Counted from the stretch's first letter, positions 44,873 through 56,684 are shown. The stretch: DNA of 64,000 bases from Paguma larvata (GCA_030068075.1 CM057826.1:70653312-70717311), one strand, 5' to 3'. Program-made: numbers and translations. Notes: a model not told the origin generated them from the sequence alone.

Positions 44873-47339
44873 TCTGAAAAGTGAGAAGTGAGTTTTTTAA
44901 TTGCGGCCTTGAATACATGTGAGCAAAATGAAAATGATATTTTATTTTCTTTCATGCATGCCCAAAAGCTAACAATTAACTGTGGGGATATGTAGTAACA
45001 GAAAATAAAATCACATGCTATTAATTCAAAAAATATAATCATTAGAATGAAAAGGAAGTTAATTCTATACCTCATGCATGTTCATCTTGAGGATAAGGCC
45101 AGGGCCAAAATTTCTGGAAGACATGCTCACTTCATTCAAATCTCAAATACATTACCTAGCATCGCCATTTTACCATCATTATAACTTCATTATCTTAATT
45201 AGCTTGTGATTTGATGACAACAGCACATCTTATCCATGAGTTGCTTTTCATTTTGCTTTATGTGGTTTGGAAAGTTCCACTTCCTATAAATCAAATATCT
45301 TTCTTTCTGCATGAAACTTTTAATTTCTGTAGCTAAAAATTTCCCCCCAAATATGTCACTGCTGTGAGTGCACCTCTTAGAAATCTTTTGTTTAATCTGT
45401 GTACGTAATGTCTCCTTTTCTCCACCACACGCCCTTGCTTCTGCTTAACTTCCTTCATCAAGTGCTCTTCAGTTCTGCAAAGAATACTCTGCAGGGTCGA
45501 AGGCAGCTGCACAGAGGGAAAGGTTGCTCGGTGCTCTGAGGACATCATCTCTCCCTCCTTTTAGAAACTGACATTATCTTAAATCTACAAATTTTTAGCA
45601 TCATATTCACACAACCTAAAGGTTACGCATGCAATGCAGCGTGATGTACTTAAGATGTTACTTCTATAAAAGACTAAGTTTTTTATTATGGATTCCACCT
45701 TAAATTTTAGGTTCTTTATTCTTCTTATCCTTTAAGTAATCTGAGTTGGAAATTGGAATGACGACTGAAATACTAAAATTCCAAACACTTAAAGCTAAAA
45801 GTGACATTGGTTTCTATTGTTTTTCATAATGTTGGGCTACATGTTACCTTAATGTGTTTGCAAACCACAATTCTGTAGAGTAAAATAACTTAAAAATGCA
45901 AGGTAGAACATTATACTTAGTGCCGTAAACCACCTGAAAATTTGTAGCAAGTCAGATTTACTGTGATCCTCTAATTAGACTAAGATGTTAAATATCCAAT
46001 TGCTTAATAGGACACTTGAATTACATTTTTTATCTGAAAGACATCGTTGTTGGTTATAAAGATGAGAGTAATTTGTCCTTCCACACAAAACTGAAGGCCA
46101 AATTTAAGATGAAAAGAATTAAATAAAAGAGACCAAAAGACCCATGAACTGAAATACATCTCCATGAACTGAAATACATTTACTGGATTAAATATTGAGC
46201 TTCTTTGCTTTAAGTAATCTATTCCATATTTGTTAATCCTCCAGCTTAATTCTCAAAAAGTAAATTTGTCAGGCAATTATATAAAGTTGGTTTAATTTTC
46301 TACTTACCAAAAGAATTTATCATTATGCTTCTCCCATATCTAAATTTCTAGAACTAACTCATGTTATTTTTTTGATAATATGGCTTTTGATAAAATGGTT
46401 TATGACTGTCTACAATTACTTCCAAACATTTAACAAATACATACCTCTAATGTTCTAAATAAAATAATTTACCTTTATTTTACTTAGTTCAATAAACTTA
46501 AGAAAAATTATGATGATAAAGGCTATTAGTCAACATTATTCATTAAAAATAGTTTTGGAGTTAAAAACGTAACTCGAAGCATTCATTATTCTAATTTAAA
46601 ACATTCATTAAATCTCACCCTCTACATTTACTGTGCCCATAAGTCTGCCTAGTGATTTACGTAATTTCTCCTGAAGAACGTGGGTAAAATGGCACAGAGC
46701 TGACTATAGAGGTCTCCAAATTTGTTTCTTCTCTTTCCTTTGTTTCTCCTTCTGCTCTTCCTGACATGTCATGATTGATGTGCTTTTCATTCTCGTTTAT
46801 AAAATGAACTCTTTGCTTGGCTGGACAGGTATGTTTTCAGGTGATTGAATCAGAATTTATTTTTGGTACAATCATTGCCCCTTTACACACAACAATGTAA
46901 GTATTTTGGAATGTAGAATAAATTGTTAAAGTTAATGTATTCTGGTTGAGGCAAAACTCTAGTCTTCAAAAAACACCAAAGAGGAGTGCCGTAAGTTTCC
47001 TTATATCTACTTTAGGGTCAGCTTAGAAAATGGTTCTATGAAATACAAATGCCTTTGGTAATTCATAATAATTGCTAATTAGAACCAAAGACTAAAACCT
47101 AATTTACATTCTCCATCTAAATAAAAAAAAAGCAGCAATTTTTTTCCAATAAGTTGCTGCTGTTTTAAAAGTGAAAGAGATACTGCCATAATTACTTTTT
47201 ATAAAAAACTAATATTCTCTCAACTGATAGTAAAGAGAATATTAGGGAATAGAAAAAATAAAATGGAAAATGCCTTGCCAGAAAGACTTTAAAAAGCCAT
47301 GACCTGCGTTTCTAAAACTCTTTCATTGATTTTGTCCTT
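44873..47339. other. Unassigned DNA, with a 20-bp tandem duplication
   Basis: No gene or clear mobile element. The stretch 45333-45560 is locally GC-richer and carries a 71-codon minus frame with no recognised similarity and no convincing splice context. A tandem 20-bp duplication lies at 46142-46181. Confidence 0.4.
46142..46181. repeat. Tandem 20-bp duplication
   Basis: CCATGAACTGAAATACATCT immediately followed by CCATGAACTGAAATACATTT, 19 of 20 bases identical. Probably a recent local slippage event. Confidence 0.95.
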
Positions 47340-47735
47340 AAAAAAAGAAATAAAGTGGAAACAATATAATCTGAAAGTAAAACTAGAAAAAGTAGATTAA
47401 ATAAACCATAGCAGACGAATATAATGAAACATTATTCAGACATTAAAACCATGTTGTAGAAAATTACTTAATATAGACAAAATTGATAATATGAATAATG
47501 TGAAAAAATGACACAAATATCTATAATATGATCTCCGTTATTGAAAAATGACTATGCATATAGAAAAATATTATTAATGTGCATTATAAAAACAATGTTA
47601 ATGTGGTTTCTCACTGACAGAGTTATGAGCAGCTTTTATAATATTTTCTTATTTTCATCTTCCTAATTTTTATAATAATCCACTTCAGAGTGATACTATT
47701 GTGGAATCAGAAAAAGACAATTAAAGAAGCATAAT
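47340..47735 (+). mobile_element. Old L1 3' fragment
   Basis: AATAAACCATAGCAGACGAA, TATAATGAAACATTATTCAG, ACATTAAAACCATGTTGTAG, ATATAATATGATCTCC-like sequence, TCTTATTTTCATCTTCCTAA and a terminal AATCAGAAAAAGAC. This follows the order of older L1 ends (TACAATGGAATACTATTCAG, CATTAAAA, a GTATGATCCCATTT-type segment, TTTTTATAAT, AATCAGAAAAA). Confidence 0.6.
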
Positions 47736-48127
47736 AAAGTTGTTAATTTGAGATTTTTTTTCTATGTTGTCTATGGAAAATATTTCCACGTATCACTTAG
47801 GTCCATGCAAGTGAAGCAAAATCCCCTAAAGTGCCCCCCACATAGTAAATTTATCCCTTTCAACTACATAAGAAATCTAAAAATGAGACTTCTATCTGTT
47901 CCTAACATTCCAGACAGCCAGGTAGCATAATCTGTGTCTTCGGGGTAGAAAAAAAAAAAAACAATCTAAAAGGATTTTCTCTCACATGAACAATGGTTGT
48001 AATTACGAATAATCTCCAAATCTGTATCACTGAGAGGAACACACTTTGTTCCAAAGCCTAGTTTCTCTCCCTTTCTTCACCCTTTCACAGGAGTTTTCCC
48101 TGAGGAGGGCTGTCTTATTGAAAGATG
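47736..48127. other. Unassigned intergenic DNA
   Basis: No recognised feature. An A13 run lies at 47949-47961. Confidence 0.45.
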
Positions 48128-48142
48128 TAGCCCAAGTTTTTT

Positions 48143-48400
48143 GTCGTTGTTGTTTGTTTTTTTAAAGCCGTTTTTTTTAATGCTATTTATTTATTTTGAG
48201 GTGGGGGAGGGGCAGAGAGACAGAGAGACAGAGAGTCCTAAGAAGGCTCAGTTCTATCAGTGAAAAGCCCAACATGGGGCTCCATCTTCATGCTGTCAAT
48301 GCAGAGGCTAATGTGGGGCTCTATATCACGAACTTTTAGATCACGACCTGAGCCAAAATTAAGAGTCGATGTTTAACTAACTTAGCGTCCAGGCACACCC
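48143..48400 (-). mobile_element. Carnivore SINE with internal duplication
   Basis: Diverged minus-strand SINE. It has a T-rich left tail, ATGCTATTTATTTATTTTGA, GGGGCAGAGAGACAGAGAGA, GATCACGACCTGAGCCAAAA and a damaged head (ACTAACTTAGCGTCCAGGCA). The target duplication is TAGCCCAAGTTTTTT (48128-48142) and TAGCTGAAGTTTTTT (48401-48415). The part ending GTCAGTGCAGAG..TGGGGCTC in siblings occurs twice (48251-48282 and 48292-48321), about 41 bp apart, so the element is longer than normal. Confidence 0.92.
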
Positions 48401-48567
48401 TAGCTGAAGTTTTTTTTTAATCTCTATTTGCTCTGTATTATTAAAGAATGAATTACTTTTTATAAAATTAACACTTAACAAAGTACAGACAACTGTGTTC
48501 TTATTGAAACACCCTTTCCAGATGTGTAATTCCACAGTGAGAAGACGTGCAGGGGTCTGTCTTGGGT

Positions 48568-48625
48568 TTGGCACAGTACCTAGCATATCACTAGTACTCA
48601 ATAAACACGTGTTGAATACATTTTC
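48568..48625 (+). mobile_element. LINE-2 3'-end fragment
   Basis: TTGGCACAGTACCTAGCATA, TCACTAGTACTCAATAAACA and CGTGTTGAATACA correspond to the L2 end (AGTGCCTGGCACATAGTAGG, CGCTCAATAAATATTTGTTG). Confidence 0.55.
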
Positions 48626-48629
48626 TTCG

Positions 48630-48686
48630 GCCCTCATAAATGAGGGTGAAGCCCTCATAAATGGGCTTAGTGCCCTTATAAAAGAA
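48630..48686. repeat. 21-bp minisatellite-like repeat, about 2.7 units, self-complementary
   Basis: GCCCTCATAAATGAGGGTGAA, then the same unit with GGGCTTAGT at its end, then GCCCTTATAAAAGAA. The unit starts 21 bp apart (48630, 48651, 48672). Unit 1 contains a CCCTCAT-AA-ATGAGGG hairpin and unit 2 a GCCC...GGGC pair. Confidence 0.85.
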
Positions 48687-48980
48687 ATTCCACAACAGCA
48701 TAAATCGAGTAAGGGAATATAGAAGATCATTTTTAAGAACACTTTCCAATTTTAAAACTTCTATAATTCCAACAGAATCCTATGTTATACTGCCCCGGAA
48801 GAAATTATTTGCCAAACAGTGGATCATATCCTACTAAGAAGAGAAGGAATAACTTATTTTGCCTTTTCAAAATAAGTCTTCTAGATTAAGGAGTGTTTCC
48901 TTAACATAATAAACTATATGGACCAAAACTAAAGGGGATAAATTTATCTAATATAGAACCTTTATTCAGAAGTTTAAAAT

Positions 48981-49217
48981 GTGGGATGCCTGGGTGGCTC
49001 AGTTGGTTAGGCATATGATTCTTGATTTTAGCTCAGGTCATGATCTTACGGTTTGTGAGATCAAGCCCCGTGAGGAGCTCTGGGTTGACAGAGCAGAGCC
49101 TGCTTGGGATTCTTTCTCTGTGCCCCTTCCCCACTTGAGTGCATACATGTGCATGTACCCACGCTCTCTTTCTCTCTCTCAAAATAAATAAACATTAAAC
49201 AAAATAAAATATTTGAA
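48981..49217 (+). mobile_element. Felid SINE
   Basis: Head GGATGCCTGGGTGGCTCAGT, GAGATCAAGCCCCGTGAGGA, CAGAGCCTGCTTGGGATTCT, a CT-rich segment with ATACATGTGCATGTACC inserted, and an AAATAAATAAACATTAAAC tail. The target duplication is AAGTTTAAAAT at 48970-48980 and 49218-49228. The 70-codon frame is a by-product. Confidence 0.96.
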
Positions 49218-49742
49218 AAGTTTAAAATTTACATGCAATGAATGTTAATATATTTGTGATATATCAAATAGTTTTGTAAGTCAATACATAGATTGATAGA
49301 ATAGTTGCTAGCTTTTGTACAGAAATCAATAAACCCCTCTGCCTGACAAGAAATTGCCTTCGTTTTTACCTGCCAATATTCTAAGAGTTCAGGCTGTTAG
49401 TTGGGAGGCAATTTTCCCTAAGGTTTCTTTCTTTTCTGCATATTGTGAGAAGAGGTGGGATTTCCAGTCATATTGGGACTCATTCTACCGACGAGCAGTA
49501 GTGATTCCCAAAAGAATCCGTGCAGCAGAATCTGATTTGCAGAGGTAGAAGAAGAGTATACAAAGTCTGAGTTATAATCTAATGGTACACTTTCTGTCAT
49601 AACAAAACATCTAGTTTATAAATGTGAGATTTTATTTGAAGCTACTAACATTTTCTGCCAATATTTTCTGTCCATCGGTAATCTTTCTCTATTTCAACAT
49701 GTGAAACTTATGATAGACTTTGCTTTATAGTAAGAATATTAC

Positions 49743-49943
49743 GGGGGCACCTGGGTGGCTCAGTTGGTTAAGCGTGTGACTCTTGATCTTGGCTCAGGTC
49801 ATGATCTCATGGTTTGTGAATTTGAGCTCGCAACAGGTTCGGCACAGAGCCTGCTTGGGATTCTCTTTCCCTGTCTCTCTTTCTGCCCCTTGCTTGCTCG
49901 CTCTCTCTCTTTCTCAAAATAAAGAAACATTAAAACATTTTTT
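49743..49943 (+). mobile_element. Felid SINE
   Basis: Head GGGGGCACCTGGGTGGCTCA, GATCTCATGGTTTGTGAATT, CAGAGCCTGCTTGGGATTCT, CT-rich region and an AAATAAAGAAACATTAAAAC tail. Short target duplication AATATTAC at 49735-49742 and 49944-49951. Confidence 0.96.
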
Positions 49944-49951
49944 AATATTAC

Positions 49952-52900
49952 AGAAGAAAAGAAGAGAGATATAAAGTAGCCAATTTTTGTTTTGAATTTT
50001 GAAATTCATACCAGAAAAAAAAAAAAAGGTTGATGGAAAGAAAGGTAGGAAGTGTGTAGATGTCATCACAAAGAAACAATGGACATCCAGATAGCTTAAA
50101 GAATTCGAAAGCACCAAGAAACTCTGTTCCGTTTCCCATTTAATGCCTAGAAATGAATTCAAACTCACAAATCCTTCTTGAGTCCAATAAAGAAATGACC
50201 TATAAGCCTCAGTGACCATTCCAGAGATTCCACCCATTCTGACACGGTGCTGAGGAAAGCAGAATGTCTTGAGGAATAGAATACCTTTGCCTTTTCTGGA
50301 CTATCACCAAAGTGTAAAGTGCCTTACAGACAACCACACTAAATTTTTCACAGCCATAAAAGGTAGAGAAAGGGGCTGAGCAGGAGTATTGACCTAAAGT
50401 CAATAACAAACATGAAGATTCTCTGAATAAACCTACAAAGAGGGCAAGATCATTCCAGAGTATGTTAGTTTTGATATATGATAACAATGATTATGTATTC
50501 CCCATAACTCAAAAAAGATATGTCATTATACTACTCCAAAGGATGTTAAGCACATCTACCCAGAAGTGAAATTAGAATTAAATTAACTTAGATTTCTTTT
50601 TGTCACAAATAATGGGGCCTCCAAAATAGATGTTAGTTTAGTTATTACAAAAGAAAAGAGTTAGATGTCTTGTACATCTAAGATGGTAGCCTGATATTTT
50701 TTTACACATTACATGTGCTATAAAAGCATTTTTAAATCTTTGTCGAAAAACATAGCTAAATGTAGAACTCATCATTTTATATAATATTCCTTAGACACAA
50801 ACTAATTTAATGCAACTTCATCAAAACTGTCTGAAATCAGTGTTCAGATACAACACGTTTTCCTTTTGGTTACAGATGCCAGAAAACCAAATCAGGTTAT
50901 AGTGCCAGGGAGGAATATTCATTAACTCCGTTCCTGTACTAGTGATGGAGGTGGAAATGTTGTTTTTCAAAATCACCAGGGAAGATTTTTAAATGTCACC
51001 TATTCTGGTTATTGGAGAGCAAATATAACGTGAAAAAGAACTCTACACATCATCTTGGGAACCAGTGCCTTTCTCTCCTGACAAAAATATGAAGCAAGTT
51101 AAATTGTAAGCCATCTCATATCTTCTTGGAATAAGTAATAAATTTATTATCAAACATAAATTATCACCAGGAGACATACCCTCCCTTGTACATAACCTCC
51201 TTAAGTTTCTCTTTTTTGGTCTATTTTTCTCTAAAGAACTAGCTTGTTGTTCATTTCAGCCTGATTTAATTTGTGTAAACATATATTAAGAAAAAATATG
51301 AGCACATTTTATGCTTTGTCAAAGATTTCCATCGGTTTACTGCAGGAAATTGTTGTTATTTTTTTTAACTTACAATCATTGAAAATCCCATAGCAATGTG
51401 TGTGTGTGTGTGTGTGTGTGTGATTTTCTTAAAACAAACAGACAATAAATAAAATGAAACTTGTCTTCAAGCTACACCAGATGTCATCTAACCTGACCTT
51501 TACCTTTTATAGTAAGGAAAAAGTCATTCATAAAAATGTAGTCCTTTATCCTTAAAGGCTCTGATGGAGAGATTGATTATTGCTTAGATACACACCAACT
51601 TTCCTCAAATTCAGTCTTTGAACTAGCAGGAATATGTATTCTTCTCTATTTCTGTATTATTATGTTGTATTGTATTCTTGAGAATATGCCAATCCTGTGT
51701 CCTTTAAAATGAAAATTACATGTTTCATATCCAACTATTGGTTATTATTCTATACTGATAAGAGGGTATCTCCTTGAATTCATAAAATAAGTTTGACTTT
51801 GATCCTAATGAGATTGTTGTTGCCATTGTTTCAAGGGCAGAATGGTGGAGGATGATGAATAAATCTTTGTTTCTTTGGAAAAATAAATACAAGACTCATT
51901 AACTGGAAGTCACGTTCTTGAATGAATCCAATATTTTACAATATTTGACTACCTCACATAAGAAATTCTAACATTTTGATTCAAACTTATCTTCAAAGCA
52001 TTCACTTATAGGCTATATTTCATGAGATTTTTGAACAAGGGAAACTCAAGTGTATGTAATATGTGATCCCAGAGTCAGAAGATCTCACATACAAAAGAAT
52101 TATTAATGCAGAATTTAAGGAAAATATGACTCCTCGACAAGGTGTGTACATTGCCACTGACCAACTCTTCAATTTCAACAGCTAAGTCTGAAGACCAAGA
52201 TATCCAAAGTATTTTGAATTATTGCCCACATCTTACGCAATTATTATGTTTTATACTTAGGTATTTGAGTTTTCTTAAAAACGCAGACAGTGAAAAAATA
52301 AATAAAAGAAAAAATCAACTATAGTCCTCCCAATTCTAAAGAACTCTTTCCCCATTCATTGTTGTCTGACTCATCTAGGATGGAAAAGAAAGAAGGATAA
52401 AGAACTGTGAGAATCGAGTAAACCAGAATAATGAAAAATAATCAGAAGCAGTACAATAAAAACGAATCTACCAATAATTTTAATAGAGAATTACCTCCAT
52501 ATACATCATTAAACATGTATTTGTTCTCAATCAAGGAAGCATGTCCTAATATAAGTTTTGTGAGTATTTATTGAAAATTAATTAAGTGACATGAAGTGTA
52601 AAGAGGTGGTGATGTTTGGTTTTGTTTATTTTCTCTGTTTGTTTATTGCCTGCCTTGGATCTCTGTTGCCCTCTTCTCATACGAGAGCCTTCTTTTCTTT
52701 TTCAGAATGGGTTTCCCTCTAACCGATGTGACCAACCATCTCCATCTTACTGTCCACCTCCTCCCATTCCTGCCCCTGCCCTAGGAGAAGTGATAGTGTG
52801 GCACATAACGTGGACCTTATCTTGGGAATTCCTAAGGGAAATTATTGATAAAACAATAGGCTTTCATGAGGGAAACGGCCAAGGAAAAAATTCAGAGATG

Positions 52901-53205
52901 GAGGGAGAACGGGAGTCAGAGAGAAAGACGAGCTTAAATCTGGATTTCCCTATGGCAAGCCAATTTCTAAGAATCATTTGTAACTAGAGGCAGTAAAACT
53001 TCTAATTAGCTTTAGCTCATTTTAGGTAAGTTTCTTCCTTGTTAATGCAAGAGTCCTTTCTAAAGGAATGTGAAAATTATTTCTTTCAAATCAAAAGTAC
53101 TTGAACAACTGCATCTCTTTGAGAAATATAATTTGATGCCAAAATATCATTTTAAAATTGTGCTAAGATTGAGCAAGTTAGTACATGTAAAGACTAAGAA
53201 AGACA
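49952..53205. other. Unassigned DNA with a GT microsatellite
   Basis: No gene or clear mobile element. It contains an A13 run near 50015 and (TG)13 at 51397-51422. A 123-codon plus frame (52616-52987) has a hydrophobic start and a proline-rich middle but no recognised domain. Nothing suggests it is translated. Confidence 0.4.
51397..51422. repeat. (TG)13 microsatellite
   Basis: Thirteen uninterrupted TG units after CCCATAGCAA, ending in ATTTTC. Confidence 0.95.
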
Positions 53206-53510
53206 TCTACCAATGATTTCACTCATATGTGGAATTTAAAGAAAACAAAACAGATGAACCTAGAGGGAAAAAGAGAGGGAGGCAACCATAAAACAGACTC
53301 TTAATTATGGAGAACAAACTGAGGGTTGCGGGAGGGGAGGTGGACAGGGAGATGGGTTAAATTGGTGATGGGTATTAAGGAGGGCACTTGTGATGAGCAA
53401 TTGATGTTGTATGTAAGAGATGAATTACTAAATCCTACACCTGAAACTAATATTACACTGTATCTTAACTAACTGAAATTTAAATTAAAACTCAGAGGAA
53501 AAATAAAGCA
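53206..53510 (+). mobile_element. Carnivore LINE-1 3' end, 5'-truncated
   Basis: GATTTCACTCATATGTGGAA, AACAAAACAGATGAACCTAG, AAGAGAGGGAGGCAACCATA, GAACAAACTGAGGGTTGCGG, GGAGGGCACTTGTGATGAGC, ACACCTGAAACTAATATTAC and AACTAACTGAAATTTAAATT. This is a near-complete match in order to the carnivore L1 3' UTR. The target duplication is not clear. It lies in the opposite orientation to the L1 at 40.2-42.55 kb. Confidence 0.92.
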
Positions 53511-54304
53511 AAAATTTATTAAATCAATGAATACTTATATCATTTCTAAATTTGTCATATAATCATATTTAGTCAAATTTATATATATATATACATATAT
53601 AATGCACTTAAAATATAGGCAATATATTAAGACTCAGTGTCTCTGAAATGCATATAAAACAATTCTTTATCAGTGAGAAAGAGCTCCACAAAAATTATCA
53701 GTGGATGAAAGATAGCACAATCCTTATCACAGTCTTTTCAGGTTCAAACATTCAATCATATATACATATATCACTTTATCACTGAACTATTAAAAACTCA
53801 GATCTAAAATTTGCTCAAATTTTGACCAAATATGAGATAGAAAGATGCCATTACATAAAGCCAAAATGTCTAGGATTTAGGAGAACTCACAGATGTTACT
53901 GACTCCATGCCATTAGGGTACATTGTAAACGAATACAAAGTCAAATACTACAGACTAGCACACACAAGGAGTCATTACATTATGGTCTACAACCATGGTG
54001 ATCTAATTTTTTTCCTAGGATGTAATAAAAATCACATCCTCAGAAATAGTATGTAGAGAAGAAAGTAGGAGAATTTTTTTCTTCTTTTTAATTCGACATG
54101 AGTGGTCTGCAGTCTCCATTCTAATTCCAGTAACGGCAATAATGATGGTAAGAGCAATGGTCACTGATAATAACATTTTGAAGATAAAGTAGTCATCAGA
54201 CCCCAAGGCAGTTTTACTTCAACATATATTCTTAAAAGAAGAATTTCTGAACTGCTGATTTAACAGAAAAATGGATTCCTTGCATAGGTATCTTGGTGAG
54301 GTAA
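53511..54304. other. Unassigned AT-rich DNA
   Basis: Contains a small (TA)n tract at 53580-53603. No gene or repeat family recognised. Confidence 0.45.
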
Positions 54305-54380
54305 AATTTAGCACTGAGCCTAGCACATACCGGACATTCAATATATATTTATTGTATGAATAAATGAAAAAATAAATAAA
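54305..54380 (+). mobile_element. LINE-2 3' end
   Basis: GCACTGAGCCTAGCACATAC, CGGACATTCAATATATATTT and ATTGTATGAATAAATGAAA match the L2 terminus. Confidence 0.6.
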
Positions 54381-54559
54381 AGACAGCTTTGTAATCTAGT
54401 TCAATGATGTTATTTTTTAGATGAGAGTGATGAAAAAAAGGCTGTCATGTGTTTAGAGTTACAGAGTTATTTGATGGCAAAACCAAATCTAAAATTCATG
54501 GTCTAGAGTTTTTCTACCAAACTGTGTTGTCAGAATGCATTCCACAAGAGTGAAATAGT

Positions 54560-54795
54560 GCTATAATGAAGTGGATAAAAGGGAAGAATTTGCAGCCAGG
54601 GAGTCTGAATTCATATCTTCACTCTCCTTAGAAAGTCTAGCAACTTGGGCAAATTTATTAAATTCTCCTTCCTTAGTGTATTAAGGAAGTACCTTCTCAG
54701 TGCAGTTGGTGAAGAAAAAATGAGTTAATACGCAGGAAAAGTCTTAGAGTCCCTGGTTCACAGTAAAGGCTCAACTAATATTATTATTATAAATA
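54560..54795 (+). mobile_element. MIR SINE
   Basis: ATTTGCAGCCAGGGAGTCTG, AATTCATATCTTCACTCTCC, CTAGCAACTTGGGCAAATTT, AATGAGTTAATACGCAGGAA, AGAGTCCCTGGTTCACAGTA and AAGGCTCAACTAATATTATT follow the MIR core and tail order. Confidence 0.68.
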
Positions 54796-54844
54796 ATTAA
54801 ACCAATGACTTTATCAAGTTAAATATGACATCCTGGGATGATCA

Positions 54845-54960
54845 ATAATGAATGCCATTATTTATTAACTACTTACTATGCACTAGGATTTTATAGATAT
54901 TGTTTATAGGATCACATATCTGTGCTAGGGAGTTTTAATTAGAAGCAATGTCAGGAAGAA
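54845..54960 (-). mobile_element. MIR/L2 fragment
   Basis: AATGCCATTATTTATTAACT, ACTTACTATGCACTAGGATT and TTATAGATATTG correspond to the reverse of the L2/MIR end (CTACTATGTGCCAGGCACTG). Confidence 0.45.
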
Positions 54961-54969
54961 GAAGTGTAC

Positions 54970-55060
54970 TGGTTTATAGTGAGGGATCTAAGTATATACT
55001 CAGTGGGTGAGAATTCCTGTTTCACCAAGTGCGAGCTCTGTAATTGGACAAATTTTTTTC
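54970..55060 (+). mobile_element. Possible MIR 5' fragment
   Basis: GTGTACTGGTTTATAGTGAG followed by GTGAGAATTCCTGTTTCACC, AGTGCGAGCTCTGTAATTGG and ACAAATTTTT. Weak resemblance to a MIR with TCAAATCCTGGCTCTGCCAC, GTGTGACCTTGGGCAAG. Confidence 0.33.
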
Positions 55061-55064
55061 ATTT

Positions 55065-55200
55065 ACTTAACAAACATTTATAAAGTTTTACTATGTGCCA
55101 GGCACTGTTCTAAAACTATACAGTTATTGAGTCACTTAATCTCCATAAAAGTAGGGATTTTATGATACCATTTTGCAGACAAACAAACTGAGATAATAAC
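55065..55200 (-). mobile_element. MIR/L2 fragment
   Basis: TAACAAACATTTATAAAGTT, TTACTATGTGCCAGGCACTG, TTCTAAAACTATACAGTTAT, GAGTCACTTAATCTCCATAA, ATACCATTTTGCAGACAAAC and AAACTGAG. This is a textbook reverse-strand 3' module. Confidence 0.7.
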
Positions 55201-55207
55201 AAAAAGC

Positions 55208-55440
55208 AACATAATGTAGTGACTGAGCACACAATCTATTGAAGGTGACTAATGGATATAAATCTTATCTCCTCCACTTCCTAGGACATGACTCAGAGGA
55301 TTTATGATAGTTAACTCTGCATCACTTTCCTCTTCCGTACAGTATGATAATAACAGTACCTGCTGCAAAGAGTTGCCAAGAAGTTAAAACAATGCCTCAC
55401 ATATAGTAATTGCTCAAAATATGTGGAAGGTTAACACTGT
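55208..55440 (+). mobile_element. MIR SINE
   Basis: ATAATGTAGTGACTGAGCAC, CTTATCTCCTCCACTTCCTA, GTTAACTCTGCATCACTTTC, CTCTTCCGTACAGTATGATA, ATAACAGTACCTGCTGCAAA, GAGTTGCCAAGAAGTTAAAA, CAATGCCTCACATATAGTAA and TTGCTCAAAATATGTGG. Core and tail are in full order. Confidence 0.78.
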
Positions 55441-55464
55441 CACTGTTATTATTGTTAAAATTAT

Positions 55465-55590
55465 TATTACAGGCAGAAAACCCAAGGCTCTGAGAGAGTT
55501 AGTCACTAAACCAAAGTAAAGTGATAAATGAGCAAGATGGAAATTAAGCTCAGTTTATCTGTCCCCAGAGTCTGGGCTTTTTGATTGTGA
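55465..55590 (-). mobile_element. MIR fragment
   Basis: AAACCCAAGGCTCTGAGAGA, GTTAGTCACTAAACCAAAGT, GTGATAAATGAGCAAGATGG and CCCCAGAGTCTGGGCTTTTT. This is the reverse-strand MIR (GAGGCTCAGAGAGGTTAAGT, AGTGGCAGAGCCGGGATT, GACTCCAAAGCCC). Confidence 0.6.
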
Positions 55591-56684
55591 CTTGCTTCGA
55601 TTTAGAGGACCACTGGCCTCTCTCCCTGGATTACAAGCTCATAGCTAGCCAGCTTCATCTTTTTAGATACAATAGAAGTGGAGTGATTCCAGAAGTCTGA
55701 AAAGCAAAGTACATGACTTCCAAGTACTGATCAGGGCTTTGCAACAACATCTCCACTACGCAATTTGAGGGTGATGGACTCCTGTCATATGCCCCGATCC
55801 GATGTTCAGTTAGTCGCATTTTTGTATACATGCCTAATTGGTTTCTCATTTGCTGAACAATGTTACCATACTGCTAATAAAGTCAAAGGATTGAGAGTCA
55901 AAAATGAGTAGAGATAGTTTTGGAAACAATACATATATACTTAGTCTCAGTCTAATGGAATTTCTATATGTCATGTTATTTTATCACTGTTTTAAAATCT
56001 CTTCAAAATGTTCACACTGTTTGATGATGATCACTTCCAGGTTCGGTTTGGCTGTTGCCTATGCCTTATTCTCCTTTCTGTTTTTTTTCTCCCCACAATG
56101 GCTTATGTCTTCATGCTGACAAAAGATGATAGTGTGATACATTTTTCACTTGCACATAGCTACATCTGTGACTTTTGTAAAATAAGATTTTCTATAAACA
56201 TCTTCTGTTCACAGGAAAAAAAAAATTCTTCTGGGAATTGTAAAAATAGGAAAACAAATAAGACATGCAGCGAACAGAAACAGAATTAATACTAATCGAA
56301 TTGCTTTGGAAAGTCTCAGAAACCTCACACTTGCTTTCAGACTAAAGTATTAATTATGTAATGAAGTGAATAAAACCAAGGTATCTCTTTAGAGAAGTTT
56401 CCCAAGGCCACCACTTTCTCAGCTGCATTAAGTTCTAATGACATTATCCAAGGAATTGTTAGTTTCAGCACAAGAGCTTTGCCCTGGTATCACAGTTATT
56501 AAGTCTGCCCTTCTCCAGTAGGATCTCCCCACTGCATCGTGTCTTTGTCTCTAACAAACATATAATGTTATTAAACTACAAGTGAATCTCAAATTACATA
56601 TACAGATTATCCAGCTACAAGCATTCTCTCTCACAGTATTCAGTTCAGATTGGCACATATCCACACATAATGGAAAGAGTGTTG

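Noticed and set aside
48377..48742. 121-codon minus frame with repeated SFMRA-type phrases
   Set aside because: The repeated phrase comes from the 21-bp tandem repeat at 48630-48686, and the rest has no similarity.
52616..52987. 123-codon plus-strand open frame with hydrophobic start and proline-rich middle
   Set aside because: No recognised domain, no splice or promoter context, AT-rich surroundings. A frame this long is expected by chance in 64 kb.
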